From VRUE01 sp963702575 (GTDB taxonomy: Bacteria > Actinomycetota > Thermoleophilia > Solirubrobacterales > 70-9), in NCBI GenBank assembly GCA_963702575.1, contig CAVPCU010000002.1, positions 186,001 through 250,000 on the forward strand: a stretch of DNA of 64,000 nucleotides, read 5' to 3'. Under the pieces are notes generated by a model, which saw only the letters and a program-made list of their open reading frames with translations, was not told the DNA's origin and made no database searches. The stretch's first letter is position 1. Every line of letters begins with the position of its first letter. Below, piece by piece: positions 17,799 through 24,656 of the stretch. The position numbers and the translations under genes are program-made.

Positions 17799-18878
17799 AT
17801 GGAGAAGTCCTTTGACAGCATCCGCTCACCGAAGCTCCTACTCGGCCTCCCGCTGGGAATGCTCGTCGTCTTGGTGGCTGGCCTGCTCGGCGTCGCCGTC
17901 ATTGCCGGAGCCTCGCCGCAATGTGGGGGCGGCTCTGAAACCGTCGGCGACCTCAGCGGCAAGGCGCCACGTCGATTAGTGCCGATCTATCAGGCCGCCG
18001 CCGCCCGCTATCGCCTAGGTGAGCGAGGCCCGGCGATCCTCGCCGCGATCAACGAAGTCGAGACCGACTTCGGGACCAACATGGGTCCGTCCTCGGCGGG
18101 GGCGATCGGCTGGATGCAGTTCATGCCCGAAAGCTGGGAAACCTACGGCGTCGATGCGGACGGCGACGGGCGCAAGAACCCGAGCGACCCCTGGGACGCG
18201 ATCTTCGCCGCTGCCCGTCTCCTGCAAGCGGCAGGAGCACCGGAAGACTGGCATGGCGCGATCTTCTCCTACAACCATGCCCAGTGGTACGTCGAAGAGG
18301 TCGAACAGGGCGCCGAACGTCTCGGCGGCGCCGGGAGCGAAGTCCTCTCGGTCGCGGAATCGACGGGCTGTGCGTCCGCAGCGCCGAGCGGGGCGATCGT
18401 CAATACCGCGGTGCGGCTCTTTGCACCACGCGCCTTCAAGCCGATTCCGGCGAAGCTCTGGGTCGGAGGCGGATCGCCGGAGTCGGTCGACGCGCGCATT
18501 TGGCCCGATGCGGTCTGGCTGCTCGAAACCTACGATTTGCGCGTCACCGCCGCGCGCGAGTCGGGGCATGAGACCCACGGCGACGGAACGGCGATGGACA
18601 TGGTTCCGGCCCCCGGTCGAGGCTGGGACGAAACGGCGCTGCGAGCGGCGTTGGACCTTGGCTGGATTTCGAGCTGCGGGGCTTCGGGAAGCGCGCCGGT
18701 CTGCCCGCTGGTTGCCGCGATCCAGTTCATCGGCTACAACGGCTATCCGGGTCACGGCGATCCTTCCCATGCGGGCGAAAATGCCCACCTGCACGTCTCC
18801 TGGAAAAGCTCTGACTACGGCTGCCCGGGCCTGTGTGCGCCGCGGGAATGGGTGGAGGTCTTTCCGTGGCTGGAATAG
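17799..18878 (+). CDS. VirB1-like bifunctional peptidoglycan hydrolase (MltB-type SLT domain plus LAS-type peptidase-like domain)
   Basis: 359 residues. A signal anchor (LLLGLPLGMLVVLVAGLLGVAVIAG, residues 14-38) precedes an MltB/SLT_2-type lytic transglycosylase domain (~residues 60-165: AILAAINEVETDFG with the catalytic-type Glu, SAGAIGWMQFMPESWETYGVD, NHAQWYVEEV). The C-terminal ~150 residues resemble metal-dependent D-Ala-D-Ala peptidases of the LAS group: SGHETHGDGTAMDMVP supplies His and Asp, and ENAHLHVSW supplies His-x-His. Such enzymes open the wall for the conjugation channel. The first domain closely resembles the chromosomal protein at 47175-48838. The stop overlaps the excisionase gene by 13 bases. 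Confidence 0.85.
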   Translation: MEKSFDSIRSPKLLLGLPLGMLVVLVAGLLGVAVIAGASPQCGGGSETVGDLSGKAPRRLVPIYQAAAARYRLGERGPAILAAINEVETDFGTNMGPSSAGAIGWMQFMPESWETYGVDADGDGRKNPSDPWDAIFAAARLLQAAGAPEDWHGAIFSYNHAQWYVEEVEQGAERLGGAGSEVLSVAESTGCASAAPSGAIVNTAVRLFAPRAFKPIPAKLWVGGGSPESVDARIWPDAVWLLETYDLRVTAARESGHETHGDGTAMDMVPAPGRGWDETALRAALDLGWISSCGASGSAPVCPLVAAIQFIGYNGYPGHGDPSHAGENAHLHVSWKSSDYGCPGLCAPREWVEVFPWLE

Positions 18879-19084
18879 CCGAGACGCAGCCTTCCTTTTC
18901 TCGCGACGACCTCTTGACCGCGACGGAGGTCGCCGAGGTGCTTCGCGTCAAGCGCACCACCGCGCTCGAATACATGCGGCGCGGAGTCGTCCCGGCCTGC
19001 AAGATCGGGCGGCGCTGGTATGCCGCTAAACCACTGCTCGACCAACACCTCGATCGCCTCTTCGATCCGAATCCGCGTCGTTAG
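18866..19084 (+). CDS. xis: excisionase-like MerR/HTH_17 DNA-binding protein
   Basis: The GTG at 18866 is chosen for its GGAGG at 18854-18858 (seven-base spacing), giving 72 residues; in-frame starts upstream lie inside the hydrolase gene. The core LLTATEVAEVLRVKRTTALEYMRRGVVPACKIGRRWYAAKPLLDQHL is the winged-helix 'excisionase family' domain, with a helix-turn-helix and a beta wing around IGRRW. Next to an integrase, its likely role is as recombination directionality factor, needed to excise the element. The gene is convergent with the integrase and the two stops overlap in TTAG (19081-19084). Confidence 0.85.
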   Translation: MAGIAETQPSFSRDDLLTATEVAEVLRVKRTTALEYMRRGVVPACKIGRRWYAAKPLLDQHLDRLFDPNPRR

Positions 19085-20403
19085 GCGGCAGCTGCCAGCT
19101 CGTCCGAACCCTCCTCAGAAAAGAGAGCGGTCAGCTTGGCAGCGTCCGAGGGTCGAGGCTTCGAGTGCAGATACCGCTCGGTCGTGGTCAGCGCCGCATG
19201 TCCCATCATCTCCTTTACGGCTACGAGGTCGAAGCGGCGGATCGCGAGGCTGCCGAAGGTGTGCCTGAGATCGTGGAAGCGCCGCACCCGAACCTGCGCC
19301 TCCTGTTGGGCGCGGATGAAACGCAGGCGCACGGCGGCGCCATTGAGCGACCCGCCGTCTGGGCGACAGAAGACGAAGTCGTCTCGGCTCGTGAAGTGAT
19401 CGCGTTGCCGCAGTCGCTCGAACTCCGCAATCGCCTGATCAGCCAGAGGCACCGTTCGCGCCCGTCTTGACTTCGTGCTCGTCTCCTCACCGGCCGAGAT
19501 CGAGCGCGAGACGGTCAGCACACCACCCTTGAGGTCGACGTCGCGCCAGCGCAGCGCCACCAACTCGCCGAGTCGTAGGCCGGTACACGCGGCGATGGTA
19601 AAGAGGGCCGCATCCTGTTCGTTGATCCGCGCCCACTCCCGCTCGGTCTCCGGCGAATAGTTCGAGTGCGCATAGCCGCTGCGGTGGCGGTGAGCGCCGC
19701 CCCTGGCAACCTCTGCGACGGCAAGGATTTCCTCGGGCTCAAAGGTTTCGATCGGCTTCGCCCCATCTTCCGGGCGCTTCGACGTACCGGCGAAGGGATT
19801 GCTCGGCAGACCGAAGCTGTCCTCGCGTCGGGCGAACTCGAACATGGCGTGAAGGACCTGGCGATGAATGTTGACCGTCCGCGCCGAGATGTCCTCTCGG
19901 TCCAACTTCGCCAGGAACCGCCGGGCGTCTTTGGTCGTGATGTCTAGTAGCGAGCGCTTGCCGAACTCGCGCATGATCCTTCCGCGTCGAGGGTTGCGGC
20001 TTCGTCCAGGTTGGGCGAAAAGCCTCTGGTAGCCCGCGGTGGTCGAGGGCTTGACCCGCTTCTCCGTCTTCAGGTAGATGAGCCAAGCCTCTACCGCTTC
20101 GGGGAAAAGCGCTTCTGGACGCGACGGCTCAACGAGTCTCAGCTTCGCTTCGTGAGCCTCGATCACCGAGGCCATCAGAGGGTATGCCCGTCGCTCGTCC
20201 AAGAAGCCCCTACGGACTCGGCCTCGTCGTGGCACCCACTCGCCCGCTGAGTTGCGTTCGACCCAGGCAGGCCCGAGCCGGCGCTTGCACTGCGCGCGCT
20301 CCAGGTCGCGCCACTTCGCCTCGTAGAACGGCTTACCCTTGTTGTCCCTGACGAGCAAGCTGCCCTTGTCCGTCGCGCCGCCGTCGAGTAGAACCGTCGC
20401 CAT
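19081..20403 (-). CDS. int: tyrosine recombinase/integrase
   Basis: 440 residues. The ATG at 20403 (MATVLLDGG) is preferred to longer frames because an ACGGAGG RBS lies just before it. An N-terminal arm-binding-like part (SLLVRDNKGKPFYEAKWRD) is followed by a SAM-like core-binding domain (VEAWLIYLKTEKRVKPSTTAGYQRLF). The catalytic domain shows Arg in ACTGLRLGELVALRWRDVD, the HxxR box in FHDLRHTFGSLAI, and a GH...Y end in MMGHAALTTTERYLHSK. It would integrate and excise the ICE at the tRNA-Lys site located 200 bases upstream of its start. The promoter-like motif shared with other ICE genes lies 41 bases upstream. Confidence 0.95.
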   Translation of the reverse strand: MATVLLDGGATDKGSLLVRDNKGKPFYEAKWRDLERAQCKRRLGPAWVERNSAGEWVPRRGRVRRGFLDERRAYPLMASVIEAHEAKLRLVEPSRPEALFPEAVEAWLIYLKTEKRVKPSTTAGYQRLFAQPGRSRNPRRGRIMREFGKRSLLDITTKDARRFLAKLDREDISARTVNIHRQVLHAMFEFARREDSFGLPSNPFAGTSKRPEDGAKPIETFEPEEILAVAEVARGGAHRHRSGYAHSNYSPETEREWARINEQDAALFTIAACTGLRLGELVALRWRDVDLKGGVLTVSRSISAGEETSTKSRRARTVPLADQAIAEFERLRQRDHFTSRDDFVFCRPDGGSLNGAAVRLRFIRAQQEAQVRVRRFHDLRHTFGSLAIRRFDLVAVKEMMGHAALTTTERYLHSKPRPSDAAKLTALFSEEGSDELAAAA

Positions 20404-20444
20404 TGCTGTACCTCCGTCTGTTGAAGGACCCCGATCAGCTGTCC

Positions 20445-20471
20445 TGTCCAAGCCATCGCCATCTTGCATCG
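20445..20471 (-). promoter_or_regulatory. ICE promoter-like motif, copy 5, upstream of integrase
   Basis: Minus strand CGATGCAA-N13-TGGACA. The motif is framed by a perfect 12-base inverted repeat (AAGGACCCCGAT at 20425-20436 and ATCGGGGTCCTT at 20468-20479). The repeat could be an operator that limits access to the promoter or a cruciform near the att site. Confidence 0.7.
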
Positions 20472-20493
20472 GGGTCCTTCGTGCCGGCGGCGA

Positions 20494-20515
20494 TTTGGGT
20501 ACCATTTGGGTACCA
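20494..20515. repeat. tandem TTTGGGTACCA repeats, possible integrase arm sites
   Basis: Two exact, adjacent copies of an 11-mer lie ~90 bases on the element side of the att core. The 9-mer TGGGCACCA (one base different) occurs twice on the other side (20716-20724, 20729-20737). Repeats flanking a core are typical of arm-type integrase or excisionase sites, but that assignment is inferred. Confidence 0.45.
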
Positions 20516-20601
20516 ACGTCGCCAGTCCGAGGCTGATCCAAACATCGCTTCGCTAAGCCAAATCAGGCACGACTTCGCTTAAGAATGGGCTCTAATCGCA
20601 C

Positions 20602-20643
20602 CTTTTAAGCCGCGCGGCGCGGGTTCGAATCCCGCCGGGGGCA
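20602..20643 (+). tRNA. tRNA-Lys(TTT) 3' half, attachment-site remnant
   Basis: Starting at an anticodon loop CTTTTAA (20602-20608), the sequence continues with a 3' anticodon strand GCCGC, a variable region, a T-arm GCGGG-TTCGAAT-CCCGC (20619-20635), an acceptor strand CGGGGGC and discriminator A (20643); CCA is not encoded. The preceding bases cannot pair with GCCGC and no GCCCCCG 5' acceptor strand is present upstream, so only the 3' half exists here. This is the expected product when an element integrates with crossover in the anticodon loop and leaves a duplicated 3' half at one end. A full tRNA-Lys should lie at the element's other end, outside the window. Confidence 0.8.
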
Positions 20644-20754
20644 TTTGACGGCAACCGCATTCTAGCGCCGAATACGGCAGCCCCACGATTGATGTGGACC
20701 TCCAACTTGGCTCCGTGGGCACCACATTTGGGCACCAAGCGGAGTATTTGAGGA

Positions 20755-22089
20755 GTGAGTCATCAGCAGAGCGCCTCCTCCCGGCGTCCCCGGAATGGAG
20801 CGGAGCCGTCTGGTTTCATCGGCTCCTTGATCAACTTCTTTCAACGATCTCTGGCTTGGACGGGTGAGCAGGCCTTTCGATTGCCACCGGCGGCATGGGC
20901 GGGTTTGGTGGTTGTGTCGGCCGGTGTGCTCTCGGCCGTGATCGCGGCGAATGCGGGTTGGAGAGCCATCTATCTTGCGGCCGCAGCCGTCGCAATTACG
21001 GCTACGCCCTTGTGTCGATGGCTCTGGCTGAAGCGGCCCGGACTCAGGTCGTCGATTGTGCTCGCTCGCTTTGGAGACGAGGCTGGGACCCATCCGGGTG
21101 TAATGGCTGCCCACCTAGCCCAGCTACAGAGGCGACTCGCCAGTGACGTCCTGCTGGGAGAGGTGCTTGAGATCAGAGCGGTGAACGCCGCAGTCAATCC
21201 AAGAGCAGCGCGGAGGATTCTCCGGCACACCCGCAGCTACGCCGTAGTCGGTGGCAGTGCGCTCGTCGTCGGGGGAAGTTCACGCTGGGAGGCGACCCTG
21301 ACCGTGGCCTGGCCAGAGACCTATTCCTTTAAGGGACCACCGGGCACGAGCAGCGTTCGTCATGGCTTTGCGCCACCCATACAGATGGGGATCGGCGGGG
21401 ATTACGAACTTCCGGTCAGCACCTTGACCGTCAACGACTTTCCAACTAACCACGCGGATGGAATCGAAGCCTCACTTCTAATGATCGCAAGCTGGGGGAG
21501 CTTTCCAAGCATCAGTAAACGATTGTTGACGAAAGCCGAAGGAAAAGCGGGTGCCCTACCTTTGGCGTTGAGAGCCGCCCTCGAGAATGCAAAGGCCGGC
21601 ATAGCGGCCCACGAAAGCGGCAAGCCAGCCCTCGCTGCCGAGGTACTTGAGCGGGTCGGAGAAGAGGAGGTTGATCACATCAGCCTCTGGAACACCGTGG
21701 CGACCATGTACCTCGAGTGCGAGGTTGCTGATCCGAAGTTTGGAACCGCTGCTCGGCTTCGCGCTTCACTTCGCGCGCTAAGCGTGGAGCCGGACAATCC
21801 AGTGGCAAATTTCAATGTCGGCATCATCCACTTCGGTGAAAAGCGGTTTACAGACGCCTACCCCTATCTGAGTGCCGCCACCAAGCGATCCTCCGAGGTG
21901 CACGACCAGTTTCCGATCTTCTTCTTCCTTGCTGCTTGTGAGGAACAACTTGACGACATGGTGGCCGCCCGAGTGACTCAGAGGCACCTCGTCAAGGTAA
22001 CGACGCGCTGGTGGGAACGGCCCTTCGCCATGTCATACGTGCGTTCGCATTCACCGGCTTTTGGAGGTACTCCTGCTGAGAGGCCCTAG
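20755..22089 (+). CDS. hypothetical membrane protein with C-terminal TPR-like region
   Basis: 444 residues from a GTG at 20755. Two hydrophobic segments (AAWAGLVVVSAGVLSAVIAANAG and AIYLAAAAVAITATPLCRWLWL, residues ~45-90) anchor it. A soluble part, ~residues 95-260, includes SYAVVGGSALVVGGSSRWEATLTVAWPE, perhaps a nucleotide- or ligand-binding beta domain, and cannot be assigned. The C-terminal third is helical with TPR-like pairs (NTVATMYLECEVADP..., NFNVGIIHFGEKRFTDAYPYLSAATK, FFLAACEEQLDDMVAA). It lies just outside the att site and may belong to an older insertion. Function unknown. Confidence 0.6.
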   Translation: MSHQQSASSRRPRNGAEPSGFIGSLINFFQRSLAWTGEQAFRLPPAAWAGLVVVSAGVLSAVIAANAGWRAIYLAAAAVAITATPLCRWLWLKRPGLRSSIVLARFGDEAGTHPGVMAAHLAQLQRRLASDVLLGEVLEIRAVNAAVNPRAARRILRHTRSYAVVGGSALVVGGSSRWEATLTVAWPETYSFKGPPGTSSVRHGFAPPIQMGIGGDYELPVSTLTVNDFPTNHADGIEASLLMIASWGSFPSISKRLLTKAEGKAGALPLALRAALENAKAGIAAHESGKPALAAEVLERVGEEEVDHISLWNTVATMYLECEVADPKFGTAARLRASLRALSVEPDNPVANFNVGIIHFGEKRFTDAYPYLSAATKRSSEVHDQFPIFFFLAACEEQLDDMVAARVTQRHLVKVTTRWWERPFAMSYVRSHSPAFGGTPAERP

Positions 22090-22274
22090 GCGCGGGGCTA
22101 GAGAGACCGTAGTAAGGGGTTTCGAACCTGAGCTCATCCATGGACACGGCCGCAGCAGAGCGTTGGCCCAGCAGCGGTTAGGCCCACGCCGGCGCCGGCA
22201 CAGCTCCTTTGCTCGCGTCGAGGACGCCAACTCCCGTTACCACCCGCAGATGAGCCACCCATCTCGGCTTCCCG

Positions 22275-22280
22275 TACAAT
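22275..22280 (+). promoter_or_regulatory. -10-like TACAAT before tacA
   Basis: TACAAT ends nine bases before the antitoxin's ATG at 22290, so the transcript would be nearly leaderless. No clear -35 was recognised. The ~200 bases between 22090 and 22274 hold no other feature that I can support. Confidence 0.4.
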
Positions 22281-22289
22281 GTCCGGGTC

Positions 22290-22559
22290 ATGGAGCCGAC
22301 CGCAAGCCAAAAGACCCGTCGGATTGAAGTCCGGCTGAGTGACGAGGAGCGCCAGCTCGATGCCGCTGCCGCCTCGGCGTTGGGCGAGAGTCTGAGCGAC
22401 TTCTTCCGTCGTGCCGCCCAGGCGCGGGCGCAGGAGGTGCTGGCCGACCGGCGCACGATCTCACTCAGCGAGGTGGAGGCGACGCGCTTTCTCGAGGCGC
22501 TCGAGCGGCCCGACGAGGGCACGGTAGGCCGGCTCGAAGATCTCCGCCGCCGCGCGTGA
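22290..22559 (+). CDS. DUF1778 (TacA-type) antitoxin
   Basis: 89 residues. The ribbon-helix-helix start RRIEVRLSDEERQLDAAAASALGESLSDFFRRAAQARAQEVL (residues 10-50) is typical of DUF1778 antitoxins. The C-terminal part (SLSEVEATRFLEALERPDEGTVGRLEDLRRRA) would bind and block the acetyltransferase toxin. The stop overlaps the toxin start by four bases (GTGA). The complex likely represses its own promoter. Confidence 0.88.
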   Translation: MEPTASQKTRRIEVRLSDEERQLDAAAASALGESLSDFFRRAAQARAQEVLADRRTISLSEVEATRFLEALERPDEGTVGRLEDLRRRA

Positions 22560-23074
22560 CCAAAGCGGCCGCGCTCACCGAGCGCTTCGACTCCGCGGCT
22601 CACGAGGTGGCGGATTTTGCCTGCGGCGAGGAGTCGCTCGACCGTTGGCTGCATCGCTACGCGGGACAGGGCGAGCGACGAGACGCGACCCGCACCTTTG
22701 TTGCGACTCACGAACAAGGCACGGTACGCGGCTATTACACGCTCGTGGCCGGTCAGCTCGAGCATGTCGAGGCGACCGAGGCGGTGCGCAAGGGCCTCTC
22801 GCGGCACTTCCCAATTCCGGTGGCGATCCTCGCCCGCCTCGCCGTCGACGAGCGCAGTCAGGGGCAGGGGCTTGGCGCGTCCCTGCTCAACGATGCCCTC
22901 GAGCGGATATGCCGAGCTGCACAGGAGGTCGCCGTGCGGGTGGTGGTCGTTCATGCCATCAACGACGCAGCCGTGGACTTCTACGAGCGCCTCGGCTTTC
23001 GTGGCCTCGGTGAGGCGCCGCGGAGCCTGATGGTCACGCTGGCCGAGCTCAACGAGGCCGGCTATGGGCGATAG
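22556..23074 (+). CDS. GNAT-family (TacT-type) toxin
   Basis: 172 residues. The fold shows the GNAT acetyl-CoA loop as RLAVDERSQGQGLGASLLNDAL (residues ~95-115, Q-G-x-G-L/G pattern) and the C-terminal NDAAVDFYERLGFRGL. Members of this family acetylate aminoacyl-tRNA and stop translation. The early segment LTERFDSAAHEVADFACGEESLDRWLHRYAGQ is the conserved N-terminus of TacT/AtaT-like toxins. Paired with the DUF1778 antitoxin just upstream. The pair lies 1.6 kb beyond the ICE att site. Confidence 0.88.
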   Translation: MTKAAALTERFDSAAHEVADFACGEESLDRWLHRYAGQGERRDATRTFVATHEQGTVRGYYTLVAGQLEHVEATEAVRKGLSRHFPIPVAILARLAVDERSQGQGLGASLLNDALERICRAAQEVAVRVVVVHAINDAAVDFYERLGFRGLGEAPRSLMVTLAELNEAGYGR

Positions 23075-23092
23075 GGCTCCTTTTAGATAAGA

Positions 23093-24652
23093 ATGGCCCG
23101 GCTCATGCGGTTTCGCTTACTTCGCTTGGCGGTGCTCGTGGTAGGGATCGTGGCCCTCGGCTCGGCGGTCGCTGCGATCGGCTCGGCCACCGGTGCGCCA
23201 CCCGCCTCCTCGGAGTCCTTCGGCGAATCGACGCCGCGCTTCGAGCCGGTGCCGTGCCCGAAGACGCCGCACCCGATCGAAGCGCTGAAGACCGCTCGCT
23301 GCGGCTACCTGGTCGTGCCGGAAAGCCACGCTCACCCGAACGGTCGGACGATCCGCAACGCGGTGGCGATCCTGCCGGCGGTGTCGAAGCACCCGAAGCC
23401 CGACCCAGTCGTCTTCATGACCGGCGGGCCGGGGGCGGCGGCGATCCTCGACATCCCCTTCCTCGTCGACGCCGGCATCAACCGCAACCGCGAACTGATC
23501 GTGATGGCGCAGCGGGGCACGCTCTACGACAAGCCCGACCTCTACTGCCCGGAGCTCGACCACTTCTACGCGCGCCAGGTGAGCATGGTCTTCGACCCGC
23601 CCTCGACCGGCGCCAAGCAGGCCGCCGCCGCCCGCGCCTGCCACGACCGCCTGGTCAAGCGGGGGACCGAACCGGCCGCCTACAACACGACCGAAAACAC
23701 CGCCGACTTCGCCGCACTGCGCCAAGCGCTCGGAGTCAAGGAATGGAACGTCTACGGCTACTCCTACGGCAGCGACCTGGCGCTCTCGTTCATGCGCGAC
23801 TACCCGGAAGGCATCCGCACGGCGACGATCGACTCGGTGGTCCCGCCGAACATCGTCAGCCTGCCCTGGACCTGGAGCAGCGCCCGCGAGGGCATCACGA
23901 CGATCTTCAAGTCCTGCGAAGCGCAGCCGAGCTGCAACCGGCACTACCCGGACCTGCTGCCCACCTTCATCCGCGAGGTGCGCCGGCTCGAGGCGCACCC
24001 GCTGGTCCGCCGGGTGCGCCCGCCGCAGGGCGGCCCGCCGGTCAAGGTGGTGCTCGACGGCGGCACGCTCGTCAACATGCTGGTCGGCAACGTGCCGCGT
24101 TGGCCCGAAGTCCCGGCGGCGATCGCCGAGCTCGCCGAAGGCGACCCGCACCGCTTCCTCGAGGCGCGCGCTGCCGGAGCCGTCGTCCCCGAGAACCCCG
24201 AGCAGGCGCTCGGCATGACCGAGAGCTTCATCTGCCAGGAGTGGGAGCCATACGGGGGCCCGGCCGCGATCCTCCGCGCCGGCCGCCGCGTCTTCCCCAG
24301 CTTCCCGGCGTCGGTCCTGGTCAACGCCCCGCAGCTCCCCTTCCTGAAGGAGCTCTGCCGCGAATGGAAGGTGCCGAAGGCGCCCGCGTCCCAGCGGGTC
24401 CGGGTCCACAGCGACATCCCGACGCTGGTCGTCTCCGGCGCCGTCGACTCCAAAACGGGTGCCAAGTGGGGCCGCTACGCGGCGCGGTCGCTCACTCGGT
24501 CCACCTACGTGCGGATCGACGACGTCGCGCACTGGGTGATCGTCCAGTCGCCCTGCGCCCAGCGGATCTTCCAGTCCTTCCTCGCCCGGCCGACCGGCCC
24601 GCAGACCGCCTGCGCCGCCAAGACCAAGGCCTCCTTCCCGATCGAAAGGTGA
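23093..24652 (+). CDS. secreted alpha/beta hydrolase, S33 tripeptidyl aminopeptidase-like
   Basis: 519 residues with an N-terminal signal (LLRLAVLVVGIVALGSAVAAIGSA). Oxyanion region VVFMTGGPGAAA near residue 105 and nucleophile elbow NVYGYSYGSD near 220. A C-terminal TAP-like domain supplies the acid (PTLVVSGAVDSKTG, residue ~445) and the catalytic His (IDDVAHWVI). Paired Cys residues (CPKTPHPIEALKTARCGYLVVPE) fit an extracellular protein. Such enzymes cleave short peptides or esters outside the cell. The next gene, four bases downstream, is a paralogue; the pair arose by tandem duplication. Confidence 0.85.
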   Translation: MARLMRFRLLRLAVLVVGIVALGSAVAAIGSATGAPPASSESFGESTPRFEPVPCPKTPHPIEALKTARCGYLVVPESHAHPNGRTIRNAVAILPAVSKHPKPDPVVFMTGGPGAAAILDIPFLVDAGINRNRELIVMAQRGTLYDKPDLYCPELDHFYARQVSMVFDPPSTGAKQAAAARACHDRLVKRGTEPAAYNTTENTADFAALRQALGVKEWNVYGYSYGSDLALSFMRDYPEGIRTATIDSVVPPNIVSLPWTWSSAREGITTIFKSCEAQPSCNRHYPDLLPTFIREVRRLEAHPLVRRVRPPQGGPPVKVVLDGGTLVNMLVGNVPRWPEVPAAIAELAEGDPHRFLEARAAGAVVPENPEQALGMTESFICQEWEPYGGPAAILRAGRRVFPSFPASVLVNAPQLPFLKELCREWKVPKAPASQRVRVHSDIPTLVVSGAVDSKTGAKWGRYAARSLTRSTYVRIDDVAHWVIVQSPCAQRIFQSFLARPTGPQTACAAKTKASFPIER

Positions 24653-24656
24653 GTCG

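Larger units (their letters stand above)
5189..20608. mobile_element. integrative conjugative element, minimal visible extent
   Basis: The segment carries a type IV transfer module (VirD4, VirB4, SCO6880-like, TrbL-like, DUF6112-like), a VirB1-like hydrolase, regulators, an ECF-like sigma factor, an excisionase and a tyrosine integrase. It ends at the anticodon loop of a tRNA-Lys 3' fragment. The right border at about 20602-20608 is well supported. The left border is not seen; 5189 is only the outermost copy of the shared promoter motif. No relaxase, replication initiator or second att site was found, so the element probably continues left of the window, perhaps with the RHS genes as cargo. 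Confidence 0.75.

Noticed and set aside
22141..22146. Additional TGGACA outside the ICE as a sixth motif copy (also at ~18594)
   Set aside because: The CGATGCAA block is missing 13 bases upstream in both cases.
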